Below, piece after piece: positions 36,287 through 43,559 of a stretch of 57,008 nucleotides of DNA. The notes beneath the pieces are model-generated. The model searched no databases and was not told the DNA's origin. It saw only the letters and a list, made by a program, of their open reading frames with translations. Source of the DNA: Bordetella trematum (GTDB lineage: Bacteria > Pseudomonadota > Gammaproteobacteria > Burkholderiales > Burkholderiaceae_B); assembly GCF_900078335.1 (NCBI RefSeq), contig NZ_FKBR01000050.1:1-57008 (forward strand), read 5' to 3'. Each line of letters opens with the position of its first letter. Position 1 is the stretch's first letter. The translations under genes and the position numbers were made by a program.

Positions 36287-36559
36287 CGCCGCTCAGGCGG
36301 CGTTCGACCTCTCCTTTCGATTGCTCACTGAGTCGGGCTTTCTTGGTGTGATGCAAGATGATACAATCTCGGGTTAATCGAAGTATCGTAACCTGACGCC
36401 ATAGCGTCAGCCATTATTGGAGTCCTTGCCAGTGTAACTACCAGTCTCGCAGCGAGCCCGCTTTTTCAGATATCAATCTTCGCTCGCACGAGGCTGAACG
36501 TACGACTGGCTGCGCCTTGCAGGCCCCCATCGTCTGGGGCCGTTCTCTTTTTCGGGGCC
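36287..36559 (+). promoter_or_regulatory. Structured leader upstream of sulP, attenuator-like
   Basis: Several hairpins precede sulP: CGCCGC/GCGGCG (36287-36302), CTGACGC/GCGTCAG (36393-36410), and GGCCCC/GGGGCC (36522-36541) followed by GTTCTCTTTTT. A second GGGGCC (36554-36559) could pair with the same GGCCCC instead, giving mutually exclusive stems. No gene is seen from 36185 to 36628. This arrangement looks like transcription attenuation, perhaps ligand-controlled. No known riboswitch class was recognised. Confidence 0.4.
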
Positions 36560-36628
36560 GGGAAAAGGAGCATTCGCGCCTTCGGTTCGTTCCAGCCTGC
36601 GGTGAGCCCACACCCCGGAACAGAACTA

Positions 36629-38107
36629 ATGATGAAATCTTTACGCCAGGACTGGCTATCCAATGTCCGGCACGACCTACTAGCGGGCATCGTTGTCGCG
36701 CTGGCCCTGATTCCCGAAGCGATTGCCTTCTCAATCATTGCAGGCGTTGACCCCAAAGTCGGCCTGTATGCCTCTTTCTGTATTGCCACCGTGATCGCCT
36801 TCGCAGGCGGGCGGCCCGGCATGATCTCGGCCGCCACCGGCGCGATGGCGCTGCTGATGGTCATGCTGGTCAAGGAGCACGGCTTGCAATACCTGCTGGC
36901 CGCCACGGTGCTGACTGGCGTGCTTCAGATCATTGCCGGCTGGCTCAAGCTCGGCGCGCTGATGCGCTTCGTTTCCCGGTCGGTCATCACCGGCTTCGTC
37001 AACGCGCTGGCCATCCTGATCTTCATGGCGCAATTGCCCGAGCTGACCAACGTCACTTGGCACGTCTATGCCATGACGGCGGCTGGCCTTGGGATCATCT
37101 ACCTTTTCCCTTACGCCACCAAAGCGGTGCCTTCGCCTTTGGTTGCCATCGTAGTGCTGACGATTGTTGCCATTGTCCTGGGCATCGACATTCGGACTGT
37201 CGGCGATATGGGCCAGTTGCCCGATAGCCTGCCGATCTTCCTGCTGCCCGATGTGCCGCTGAACCTGGAAACCCTCGGGATCATCTTCCCTGTGTCGGCG
37301 ACCCTTGCGGTCGTCGGCCTGCTCGAATCCATGATGACGGCTTCCATCGTCGATGACCTGACCGACTCCAACAGCAACAAGAACCGCGAGTGCGTGGGCC
37401 AAGGTGTGGCCAACATCGCCTCCGGCTTCCTGGGCGGCATGGCGGGTTGCGCCATGATCGGCCAGTCGGTTATCAACGTGAAGTCCGGTGGTCGAGGACG
37501 ACTCTCCACGCTGGCCGCCGGCGTGTTTCTGTTGCTGATGGTCGTGTTCATCGGCGACTGGGTTTCCCGCATCCCAATGGCTGCATTGGTTGCGGTGATG
37601 ATCATGGTCTCCATCGGCACCTTTAACTGGGCTTCAATCCGCGACCTGCGCAAGAACCCCAAAAGCTCCAGCGTCGTCATGCTGGCAACCGTGGCCGTGA
37701 CCGTTAGCACGCATGACCTGGCGCAAGGCGTGCTGGTCGGCGTGTTGCTGTCGGGCTTCTTTTTCGCCCACAAAGTGGGCCAGATTCTCCGCGTAACTTC
37801 GCGCGCCGAGGACGAGGGGCGCACCCGCACTTACACCGTGACAGGGCAGGTGTTCTTCGCTTCGGCAGAACGCTTTGTCAACGCCTTCGATTACAAGGAA
37901 GTCATCGAGAAGGTGCGCATTGATGTGAGCCGCGCCCACTTTTGGGACATCACCGCCGTCAGCGCCTTGGACAAAGTGGTCATCAAGTTCCGGCGCGAGG
38001 CCGCCGAGGTGGAGGTCATCGGACTGAACGAGGCCAGCACCACGATGGTGGACAAGTTCGCCGTGCATGACAAAGACGGTGCCGACGACATTTTGATGGG
38101 CCATTGA
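36629..38107 (+). CDS. SulP family inorganic anion transporter with STAS domain
   Basis: A 492-residue permease. The N-terminal signature [20 protein letters not shown] (near residue 12) and [20 protein letters not shown] (near 50) are those of bacterial SulP/SLC26 carriers for sulfate, bicarbonate or related anions. About 10-14 helices are followed by a C-terminal STAS domain from residue 400 ([20 protein letters not shown]). The start at 36629 follows a weak site; GTG 36602 is also in frame. The gene pairs with uspA 14 bases downstream, a pair well known as mobile cargo (for example in Tn6022/AbaR islands). Confidence 0.9.
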   Translation: MMKSLRQDWLSNVRHDLLAGIVVALALIPEAIAFSIIAGVDPKVGLYASFCIATVIAFAGGRPGMISAATGAMALLMVMLVKEHGLQYLLAATVLTGVLQIIAGWLKLGALMRFVSRSVITGFVNALAILIFMAQLPELTNVTWHVYAMTAAGLGIIYLFPYATKAVPSPLVAIVVLTIVAIVLGIDIRTVGDMGQLPDSLPIFLLPDVPLNLETLGIIFPVSATLAVVGLLESMMTASIVDDLTDSNSNKNRECVGQGVANIASGFLGGMAGCAMIGQSVINVKSGGRGRLSTLAAGVFLLLMVVFIGDWVSRIPMAALVAVMIMVSIGTFNWASIRDLRKNPKSSSVVMLATVAVTVSTHDLAQGVLVGVLLSGFFFAHKVGQILRVTSRAEDEGRTRTYTVTGQVFFASAERFVNAFDYKEVIEKVRIDVSRAHFWDITAVSALDKVVIKFRREAAEVEVIGLNEASTTMVDKFAVHDKDGADDILMGH

Positions 38108-38121
38108 AAGGGGACACAATC

Positions 38122-38985
38122 ATGAAAAACGAAAACAAAGTCTTGGCCTGCGTGGATCAATCCCGCTTTGCCTACTACGTGGCCGACTACGCCGCATGGG
38201 CGGCTCGACGCATGGACGCACCGCTGGAGTTCCTGCACATCATCGACCCCCATCCCGAGCAGGGATCGGGCGAAGACCTTAGCGGAGCCATCGGCGTCAA
38301 CGCGCAAGAGGAACTGCTGGTCAAGTTGTCGGAAGAGGACGAGGCCCGTGCCAGAAATGCCCGCGAACAAGGTCGCATCTTCCTGAACCAACTGCGTGAG
38401 CGTGCCATCGCCGCCAGCGCTACATTTGTGGATGTTCGCCAGCGTCACGGCGAACTGGAAGAAACCTTGGTCGAGCAGGCCGAAGGCGTGCGCCTGTTGG
38501 TGCTAGGTCGCCGTGGAGAGTCCGCAGACACAACGCAACGGGATCTAGGGCGCAACGTGGAACGTGTCGTGCGGGCCTTGAACAGACCGATCCTGACTGT
38601 CACCGACGATTTTCACGAGCCGCAGCGCGTGATGATCGCCTTCGACGGTGGCATCGTCACCCGGCGCGGGGTGGAAATGGTCGCCGGCAGTCCGTTGTTT
38701 CGTGGCCTGCCGATCACGCTGCTGATGGCAGGCAAGGAACGCCAGGACGCACCCAAGCAGCTTGATTGGGCAAAAACCACCTTGGAGGCCGCAGGCTATG
38801 AAGTCACGGCCCTACTGACTCCTGGTGACGCGGAAACCGTGATTGCGACGGCAGTGAAGGAACAGGCCATCGACATGCTCATCATGGGCGCGTTCGGCCA
38901 CTCACCGCTACGCAGCCTGTTGTTTGGGAGCAAGACCGCTGACCTGCTCCGCTCTTCGACCATTCCCACACTCTTGTTGCGGTAA
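38122..38985 (+). CDS. uspA: Universal stress protein, tandem UspA domains
   Basis: A 287-residue protein with two Usp domains (about 1-145 and 150-287). The second carries the ATP-binding signature MGAFGHSPLRSLLFGS (near 258-273). The first has VLGRRGESADTTQRDLGRN in the same place with altered spacing. ATG 38122 has AAGGGG upstream; a TTG overlapping the sulP stop is in frame but unlikely. It is the second gene of the sulP-uspA cargo operon and may regulate or support the transporter under stress. Confidence 0.88.
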   Translation: MKNENKVLACVDQSRFAYYVADYAAWAARRMDAPLEFLHIIDPHPEQGSGEDLSGAIGVNAQEELLVKLSEEDEARARNAREQGRIFLNQLRERAIAASATFVDVRQRHGELEETLVEQAEGVRLLVLGRRGESADTTQRDLGRNVERVVRALNRPILTVTDDFHEPQRVMIAFDGGIVTRRGVEMVAGSPLFRGLPITLLMAGKERQDAPKQLDWAKTTLEAAGYEVTALLTPGDAETVIATAVKEQAIDMLIMGAFGHSPLRSLLFGSKTADLLRSSTIPTLLLR

Positions 38986-39045
38986 CAGCGCCGGGCGGCG
39001 GCCATCGTCGGAACCGGCGATGGCCGACCGGGGTCGCTGAGCTGG

Positions 39046-39219
39046 TCATGAAGAATCACGCACGCCTGACCTTTCGCGTTGGTGTCGGGCTATGGCCTCC
39101 ACCACGGTTTCGCCCTCGCGTAGCCCGTACAACTCGCCGGAATTGGTAGTGGAGATGAACGCGGGCAGATCGGAACTTGGGCCATCATCGTCCAGGAAGG
39201 CAGGTTCATTGGTGTTCAT
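39046..39219 (-). CDS. Small acidic protein, function unknown
   Basis: A 57-residue minus-strand gene, MNTNEPAFLDDDGPSSDLPA at its N-terminus, then GELYGLREGETVVEAIARHQ. It begins with an acidic, Asp-rich part and ends in a helix with basic residues. Upstream is CCGGAGTTAAGTCA, giving GGAG 9 bases before ATG. It is divergent from the MazE-tail-like gene, 80 bases away. No family recognised; could regulate or pair with its neighbour. Confidence 0.5.
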   Translation of the reverse strand: MNTNEPAFLDDDGPSSDLPAFISTTNSGELYGLREGETVVEAIARHQRERSGVRDSS

Positions 39220-39299
39220 TGACTTAACTCCGGAAGCAATATTACTGTTATATGAGACAACAAATAATAGTCGCTAAGGGTTTCAAGAGAGGTACAAGC

Positions 39300-39488
39300 A
39301 TGAACAAGAAAGAAACCGAGGAGGCGATTGCAGATAGCCGTACCGTCACGGTTGGCCCGGTGCGCTACACGATGGCCGAGTTGCTGGCCGGCGCGGAAGC
39401 CTCCGGGGCTTACCCGCTACCGCCCGAGGAACGGGAATGGGTCGATGCTCCACCAGTAGGCCGAGAATGGCCCAATGATGAGAGGTAG
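39300..39488 (+). CDS. MazE-like antitoxin tail protein, orphan
   Basis: A 62-residue acidic protein with a good Shine-Dalgarno (AGAGGT). The C-terminal half, YTMAELLAGAEASGAYPLPP then EWVDAPPVGREW, resembles the toxin-binding tail of MazE/ChpAI antitoxins, which ends in a pattern like (L)LAxx...WG-PVG-E-W. The AbrB-type DNA-binding domain that normally precedes it is absent and no MazF-like toxin occurs in the window. It may neutralise a toxin encoded elsewhere. Assignment is by eye only. Confidence 0.5.
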   Translation: MNKKETEEAIADSRTVTVGPVRYTMAELLAGAEASGAYPLPPEEREWVDAPPVGREWPNDER

Positions 39489-39513
39489 AAAGGCGGCCAC
39501 TGGCCGCCTTTCT
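39489..39513. terminator. Bidirectional terminator between convergent units
   Basis: Stem AAAGGCGGCC-ACT-GGCCGCCTTT (39489-39511), with a T-rich end on each strand. It separates the 62-residue plus-strand gene from the minus-strand trb operon. Confidence 0.8.
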
Positions 39514-39540
39514 ACATTTGCGCATTTACTCAAAACGTCA

Positions 39541-39765
39541 TTAGCCACATGCTTGACGCAGGGCTTTTATAGCCTCCTGAAAATCTGCCCTGGTCGCCCG
39601 GCCCGTTTCGGCCTGGTAGTACACCACCATAAAAGCATTAGCGACGGCTTCGGCCAATGGCCCAAGGCTCCGCGCTTCCGCTTGGTTGATGTACTCCAAA
39701 GAAGAAAGAATAGCCGCTGCTTGATGCACTGCTTGCCCTGGTTCGATAATATGTTGTGTTGTCAT
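39541..39765 (-). CDS. Small protein at the end of the trb operon
   Basis: A 74-residue protein with a good Shine-Dalgarno (GAGAGGTG) before ATG 39765. It is predicted helical (AVHQAAAILSSLEYINQAEA, then AEAVANAFMVVYYQAETGRA) with no signal peptide. It is the last gene of the trbJ-K-L-led operon. No family is recognised. Position suggests a role in transfer, exclusion or regulation. Confidence 0.55.
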   Translation of the reverse strand: MTTQHIIEPGQAVHQAAAILSSLEYINQAEARSLGPLAEAVANAFMVVYYQAETGRATRADFQEAIKALRQACG

Positions 39766-39828
39766 GATTCACCTCTCCAGTAGGTGTTGATTGAAAGTGC
39801 CGGGCTGGTTGTGGCCAGCCCGGTGCGC

Positions 39829-40077
39829 CTACAGGTACAGCCCCGCCGCCTCCGCGAATGCTGACCGTTCATTCCTACCGCCATTAACCTCAATACTTAC
39901 CGGCTTAGTTTCGATCTCTCGCATGAGGGCTGGCCGTGATACAAAAGCGGCTGTTTCCGCCTCTGCATCGACCGCGGTCGATTGGTCGCCCAGCGGCGAA
40001 ACAAATACCTGGCTGACTTCTTCCCTTGGCGCTTCATCCAGGGCCGCCAATGCGGCCATGTATGTTGATGTTGTCAT
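39829..40077 (-). CDS. Small acidic protein coupled to trbL
   Basis: An 82-residue protein, MTTSTYMAALAALDEAPREE at its start. Its Shine-Dalgarno AGGAGG overlaps the trbL stop codon (AGGAGGTAG), so translation is coupled to trbL. No transmembrane segment or known domain is seen. An in-frame ATG at 40122 inside trbL is disfavoured because the strong ribosome site precedes 40077. Function unknown. Confidence 0.55.
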   Translation of the reverse strand: MTTSTYMAALAALDEAPREEVSQVFVSPLGDQSTAVDAEAETAAFVSRPALMREIETKPVSIEVNGGRNERSAFAEAAGLYL

Positions 40078-40081
40078 CGTG

Positions 40082-41506
40082 CTACCTCCTGACTTCGTTA
40101 CTATCTGGGCCAGAGTCGCCACCCAAGCTATTACCCTCGAACTGGCCAGATTGGCCGGCTTCTTTCGGCTCCATGCTTTCGCGTATCGAAGCAGCCAGCT
40201 TTCCGCTTGTGGTTTCGCTCACTCGCTCTTGGAATCCCTGCTTCAATTGAGAGCCGACACCCTTGGCCAACTCGGAGGCCGTGCCTGTGGCCAGCTTCGC
40301 GGCCCTGGCAAAGCCGCCACCGCGTGAGCTACTGCCGCTATCACCAAAGCCAGCCGCTTGCGCAAATGGCGTGTCGCCGGTGCCGGCTTCATCGCCACCG
40401 CTTCCACCACTGCTAACCACTGACCCCATGCTGGACATGTCACCGCCGGCTTCCATACTCGCCGATGCTTTCTGAAAAGCCGCCTGGAGTGCACTTGCTC
40501 CTCCGGCAGCACCGGCAGCGGCACCCATAACGGCTTTACCTGCCAGGGCAGCGCCGCCAGTTGCCATACTGGCCGCCGTCACCGCTGCCCCAACTGCGGC
40601 ACCCGCACCGAAGTTTCCAATTCCACCGGCTGCGCCTATACCACCACCAGACACAAGACCAGAAATCATCGGCGGAATTTTGTTGACCAGGAAAAGCAAG
40701 ATGACCGATATAACCAACATCACGGCCAGTTCCTGGGATGCCAGGTTCTCGCTGATCTGCGTGTAGTAGTGATTGATGAACTCTTTGCCGATCGCAACCA
40801 GCAGCACCATTGCCATAAGCTGCGCGGCCAGGCCCAGCACGGTCTTGTAGTAATTGATCGCCATGTCGGAAGTCCAACGACTTCCACCAAAGCCAAGGAA
40901 GAACACACCGGCATACAACAGAATCCAGGCCGATGCGAGCAACAGCAACAGGTTGACCGCAATCAACGCCAGGACAAACAAAACAGCCAGGGCCATTAGC
41001 TCCATAACCAGAGCAGTTGCCATCTGCCGCCATCCCAGCTCCGAGGTCGCCTGTACCGTGCGGTTGTATAACTCGAAACCAAGATCAAGGATGCTGGAAG
41101 GCCCAAGATTGCTATTGGAAAGCCCCCCCGCCTGCGCGCCCAGGGTTTGCAATGACTGAACAATCGTACCGGCGATATTCATGCCCTGGTTCGCATTCGT
41201 CAGCAGCCACCAGAAAAAGCCGGTGAAGATCGTGAAGCGAACGAACTCTGCGAAGAACTCGCCAATGTCGGCCTTGCGCAAAGCCATCATGCCGAATGTC
41301 CAGACCATCGAAATCACAACCAACGTCCAGAACAAACGCGATGCAGCGGACTCAATAGCCGGCCCCCACGTTGCAGCAGCATCATGAAAACGCTTGAGCA
41401 CATCATTCATAACACCGCTGCTACTAAGCTCCTGCGCCATTGCAGGCTCAGCCAGCACCACTGTGGTGACCATCATCAAGCCGCCTAAAGCAATTTTCTT
41501 TCTCAT
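40082..41506 (-). CDS. trbL: TrbL/VirB6-type conjugative inner-membrane protein
   Basis: A 474-residue protein. After an N-terminal signal-like segment (MRKKIALGGLMMVTTVVLAE) come about six membrane helices (residues 60-320; FWTLVVISMVWTFGMMAL, MALAVLFVLALIAVNLLLLL, AVMLVISVILLFLVNKIPP), then a Gly/Ala/Ser-rich cytosolic or periplasmic tail typical of TrbL. TrbL is the channel-forming VirB6 counterpart of P-type conjugation. ATG 41506 is set by GAGGTGG 6 bases upstream. It follows trbJ and the trbK-like gene in IncP order, but no other trb gene is present. Length is near that of RP4 TrbL. Confidence 0.88.
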   Translation of the reverse strand: MRKKIALGGLMMVTTVVLAEPAMAQELSSSGVMNDVLKRFHDAAATWGPAIESAASRLFWTLVVISMVWTFGMMALRKADIGEFFAEFVRFTIFTGFFWWLLTNANQGMNIAGTIVQSLQTLGAQAGGLSNSNLGPSSILDLGFELYNRTVQATSELGWRQMATALVMELMALAVLFVLALIAVNLLLLLASAWILLYAGVFFLGFGGSRWTSDMAINYYKTVLGLAAQLMAMVLLVAIGKEFINHYYTQISENLASQELAVMLVISVILLFLVNKIPPMISGLVSGGGIGAAGGIGNFGAGAAVGAAVTAASMATGGAALAGKAVMGAAAGAAGGASALQAAFQKASASMEAGGDMSSMGSVVSSGGSGGDEAGTGDTPFAQAAGFGDSGSSSRGGGFARAAKLATGTASELAKGVGSQLKQGFQERVSETTSGKLAASIRESMEPKEAGQSGQFEGNSLGGDSGPDSNEVRR

Positions 41507-41516
41507 GGCGACCACC

Positions 41517-41753
41517 TCAATAATCATCTTTAGGGCTGGGCTTGAACTCCCACTGACGCATCTGCTTGGACTTCTGGAATGCCCTGCATTCCTCGGTGAA
41601 AGCCGCTCGGTTCGCTTCGCTGCGCATTTCATTCAGTGCTGCCTGGAACGCATCAGGGGCACAAGTCGCCGCGTTTGGTTCGGGCATCCTTTCCTTTTCA
41701 CATCCAGCCAACAACAGCACCGCAGCCGCAGTAGTAAATAAGATTTTTTTCAT
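41517..41753 (-). CDS. trbK: TrbK-like lipoprotein, candidate entry exclusion
   Basis: A 78-residue lipoprotein: MKKILFTTAAAVLLLAGCEK, with a lipobox LLAG-Cys near residue 18. It lies between trbJ and trbL exactly where IncP plasmids carry trbK, the entry-exclusion lipoprotein. Mature residues contain two further Cys (TCAPDAF, EECRAF), probably a disulfide. The last residues, QMRQWEFKPSPKDDY, match the end of TrbJ (QMRTWTFRPSPADNY), which is unusual. Shine-Dalgarno GGAGG is strong. The name rests on position and lipobox more than on sequence. Confidence 0.68.
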   Translation of the reverse strand: MKKILFTTAAAVLLLAGCEKERMPEPNAATCAPDAFQAALNEMRSEANRAAFTEECRAFQKSKQMRQWEFKPSPKDDY

Positions 41754-41765
41754 CTCACCGCCTCC

Positions 41766-42551
41766 CTAGTAGTTGTCTGCCGGACTCGGGCGAAACGTCC
41801 AGGTACGCATTTGCTCGGCCCTGGCATCGCCTCGCGCCTCAGCATCGAGTTCTGCTGCAATCCGGGCTGCTTCTGCATTGTGTTGGGCGGTCAACATGGT
41901 GCGAATCTGCAAGAGCTGATTGGCCTGCTGGCTGGCGAGCTGGTTGGCGTAGCCGATGGCCTGTAGCTGGCCAGTCGCACCCTGGGCTGCGCCTTGCAGC
42001 CGCTCCAGGGTACGGGCGTCATCCTTCAAAGCCTTTTGCTGGTCGGCCACGGTCTGAAACAGGGCATCGTTAGCCTTCTTTTGCGACTCTGACGCCAGGC
42101 GGCGGTTTTCAGCCATTGCAGCCCGCTCTGCATCCGTGCATCCACCGCTGCCGTTGAAGCATGGCGAGCTGCGGTAATAGGCCACGTCCTGAAACTTGGC
42201 CAGGTAACGATCCAGGCTGCCTAGCTGGTTCTCGTAATAGGCCAGCGTGTTTTGCGCGGCAATCAGCCGGTTGATCGTGGTCTGCGCCTGATCCCAGATA
42301 TACGCGGCTGGGGCCATCGTGTTCTGGAGCTGATTTTCGTACTGCTGCAACTGGGTCTGATACTGCTCGATCTGCTTGAGCGTCTGCGCTACAGACTCGA
42401 TAGCAGTCATGATGTTCTGGGTCAGGTTGCCGCCGTCAATGACGGGGATACCGGCCTGAACCGGTGGTATAGACACAGTGATGATACTGGCTGCCAGTGC
42501 GACGGATCGCAATGTCCAGCGGTTGAAAATCCGATTTTTTGAAGTTTGCAT
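41766..42551 (-). CDS. trbJ: TrbJ/VirB5-type conjugative transfer protein
   Basis: A 261-residue secreted protein with a signal peptide (residues 1-35, ending PPVQA). The mature part is helical: NIMTAIESVAQTLKQIEQYQ, TQLQQYENQLQNTM, then DRYLAKFQDVAYYRSS, features of P-type TrbJ, the pilus-tip VirB5 counterpart. Two Cys (SPCFNGSGGCTD) may form a disulfide. ATG 42551 has GGAGG 8 bases upstream. It opens the trb operon behind a control region nearly identical to that of the alpA-repA-repC operon. The C-terminal tail is shared with the TrbK-like protein. Confidence 0.87.
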   Translation of the reverse strand: MQTSKNRIFNRWTLRSVALAASIITVSIPPVQAGIPVIDGGNLTQNIMTAIESVAQTLKQIEQYQTQLQQYENQLQNTMAPAAYIWDQAQTTINRLIAAQNTLAYYENQLGSLDRYLAKFQDVAYYRSSPCFNGSGGCTDAERAAMAENRRLASESQKKANDALFQTVADQQKALKDDARTLERLQGAAQGATGQLQAIGYANQLASQQANQLLQIRTMLTAQHNAEAARIAAELDAEARGDARAEQMRTWTFRPSPADNY

Positions 42552-42640
42552 GGCTTGGCCTCCAATTACTAATGAATGCCTTATGGTGCCTAGCAATGCA
42601 TCTTGATTCAGCCTAATAATTGGCCGAATAGGTTGACAAG
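42541..42640 (-). promoter_or_regulatory. trb operon control region (copy A of a duplicated region)
   Basis: This stretch matches 45931-46030 at close to 90 percent, including the first codons (MQT) of trbJ and alpA. The core GAATGCCTTATGGTGCCTAG is identical in both. An imperfect inverted repeat AGCCTAATAATTGGCC lies at 42610-42625, with a perfect version in copy B. Shared control of transfer and excision genes is inferred. Confidence 0.65.
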
Positions 42641-42642
42641 AA

Positions 42643-42655
42643 TTTAGCCGCTAAA
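42643..42655. promoter_or_regulatory. 13-bp palindrome TTTAGCCGCTAAA, copy 1
   Basis: An inverted repeat TTTAGC-C-GCTAAA directly behind the traJ stop. The same element recurs at 47012-47024. Half-sites resemble the GTTTAGC half of IncP KorA operators, but the spacing differs. Could be an operator or a module junction. Confidence 0.4.
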
Positions 42656-42656
42656 G

Positions 42657-43028
42657 TCATGGTTCGGCTCTCGGCCGTACCACGGCTTTCATGACGCGCC
42701 CCATTTCGTCCTGGGTGGCCTCAATCCGGCCCAGCAGCGCCAAGATGGTCGCCTCGCCAAATTTCGCCGTCCGCACGTCATCGGTCAGCCAGAGTTTCAG
42801 CAGGCCGCCAAGTCGGCCAAGGTCGCCATTGATCCGGGCCAGCTCGCGCACGCGCTCGTAGTCGGTGATGCCCTTGACCTCATAGCCCTGGCCAACGGCC
42901 AGCAGAAACGCAGACAGGCTCAAGCCTGCCGCTGCCGCGTTTTTTTCAATAAGCGCCCGCTCTTCGGGCAAGCAATACACCTTGATCGGCGTGCTGCCCT
43001 TGCGCGTGACGCGATTGCTTTCATCCAT
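42657..43028 (-). CDS. traJ: TraJ, IncP-type oriT-binding relaxosome protein
   Basis: A 123-residue protein almost motif-for-motif IncP TraJ: TRKGSTPIKVYCLPEERALI, then GLSLSAFLLAVGQGYEVKG, ELARINGDLGRLGGLLKLWL and VVRPRAEP. TraJ binds oriT and loads the relaxase TraI at nic. It reads away from the adjoining oriT, as in RP4. In RP4 traI starts inside the traJ stop; here that ATGA is present but the frame closes after about 15 codons, so traI is missing. The Shine-Dalgarno is GAGG before ATG 43028. Confidence 0.93.
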   Translation of the reverse strand: MDESNRVTRKGSTPIKVYCLPEERALIEKNAAAAGLSLSAFLLAVGQGYEVKGITDYERVRELARINGDLGRLGGLLKLWLTDDVRTAKFGEATILALLGRIEATQDEMGRVMKAVVRPRAEP

Positions 43029-43039
43029 CGTTCAACCTC

Positions 43040-43175
43040 GCTTTCGTCTCTGCCGGCGGTAGCCGACCAGCCCCGCAGGGCAGGATTCCCGTTGAGTGCC
43101 CACGGCGCGAATAAGGGACAGTGAAGAAGGACGACCCGCTTGCGGGTGGGCCTACTTCACCCATCCTGCCCGCAT
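43040..43175. other. oriT: IncP-type oriT
   Basis: Closely matches RP4 oriT as remembered: GTAGCCGACCAGCCCCGCAG, GGATTCCCGTTGAG, GCGAATAAGGGACAGTGAAG, then GGGTGGGCCTACTTCAC and CATCCTG|C. The nick would fall between 43168 and 43169. The TraJ-binding imperfect repeat is GTGAAGAAGG (43121-43130) with CCTACTTCAC (43151-43160), enclosing the hairpin ACCCGC-TT-GCGGGT. traK is not found on the other side. Confidence 0.9.
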
Positions 43176-43260
43176 CCCAGCCACTATTGCAAATCTAGTG
43201 GATATCGAATGCGAGGCGTTTTATCGTCAAACAAATACCGATTCTTAGCAACATGCTCAT

Positions 43261-43352
43261 AATCGCCAAAGAATCGGCATGTAATCGGCGTGGTCGCTTA
43301 ATAATCGCTGTTAAATCGGCCTTAAATCGAAGTCCAGAATAGCTAGAAATCG
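43261..43352. repeat. Helically phased AATCG array beside oriT
   Basis: AATCG begins at 43261, 43272, 43283, 43303, 43314, 43325 and 43348, so spacing is 11, 11, 20, 11, 11 and 23 bases, close to whole DNA turns. It starts about 90 bp from nic on the side where RP4 has the TraK-bound bent region. A protein-wrapped or bent segment is the likely explanation. Confidence 0.6.
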
Positions 43353-43377
43353 AAAAACCCCGTTCGCCCCAACGGGG
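43352..43377 (-). terminator. Rho-independent terminator, minus strand
   Basis: Stem CCCCGTT/AACGGGG (43358-43364 and 43371-43377) followed on the minus strand by TTTTTC. It would stop minus-strand transcripts from the rep region before they enter oriT and traJ. Confidence 0.7.
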
Positions 43378-43410
43378 CGAGTTGGACGCCAAGAAGGAAG
43401 GCATAGCCCG

Positions 43411-43490
43411 CCCCTCAAGTGTCAATGAACACAAGAAATTCGCCTCCCCTCCCGTCATACCACTAAGGCGACGTATTGATACTTGAGGGG
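43411..43490. repeat. Nested inverted repeat, possible single-strand initiation site
   Basis: Outer arms of 16 bases (43411-43426 and 43475-43490) match at 15 positions; inner TCGCCT/AGGCGA arms lie inside them. IncQ origins carry ssi elements within a large inverted repeat, so this may be the equivalent here. No gene with recognisable features covers 43195-43551. Confidence 0.45.
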
Positions 43491-43559
43491 CAACCTTTTC
43501 GGATGTTGACACCTTCACGCAGGTTACTAGCGACGCGCATCCAGCACGCATGGTTCATT

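Noticed and set aside
39046..39488. A complete toxin-antitoxin pair
   Set aside because: The plus-strand protein resembles only an antitoxin tail, and the divergent 57-residue protein has no toxin-like features; the two genes are not in one operon.
39541..43028. A self-transmissible conjugation system
   Set aside because: Only traJ, trbJ, a trbK-like gene and trbL are present; relaxase, coupling protein, ATPases and the other pore genes are missing.
43195..43551. 118-codon minus-strand frame between oriT and the candidate origin
   Set aside because: It spans the AATCG array, a terminator hairpin and the large inverted repeat, has no recognisable protein features, and lies where IncP and IncQ elements are non-coding.
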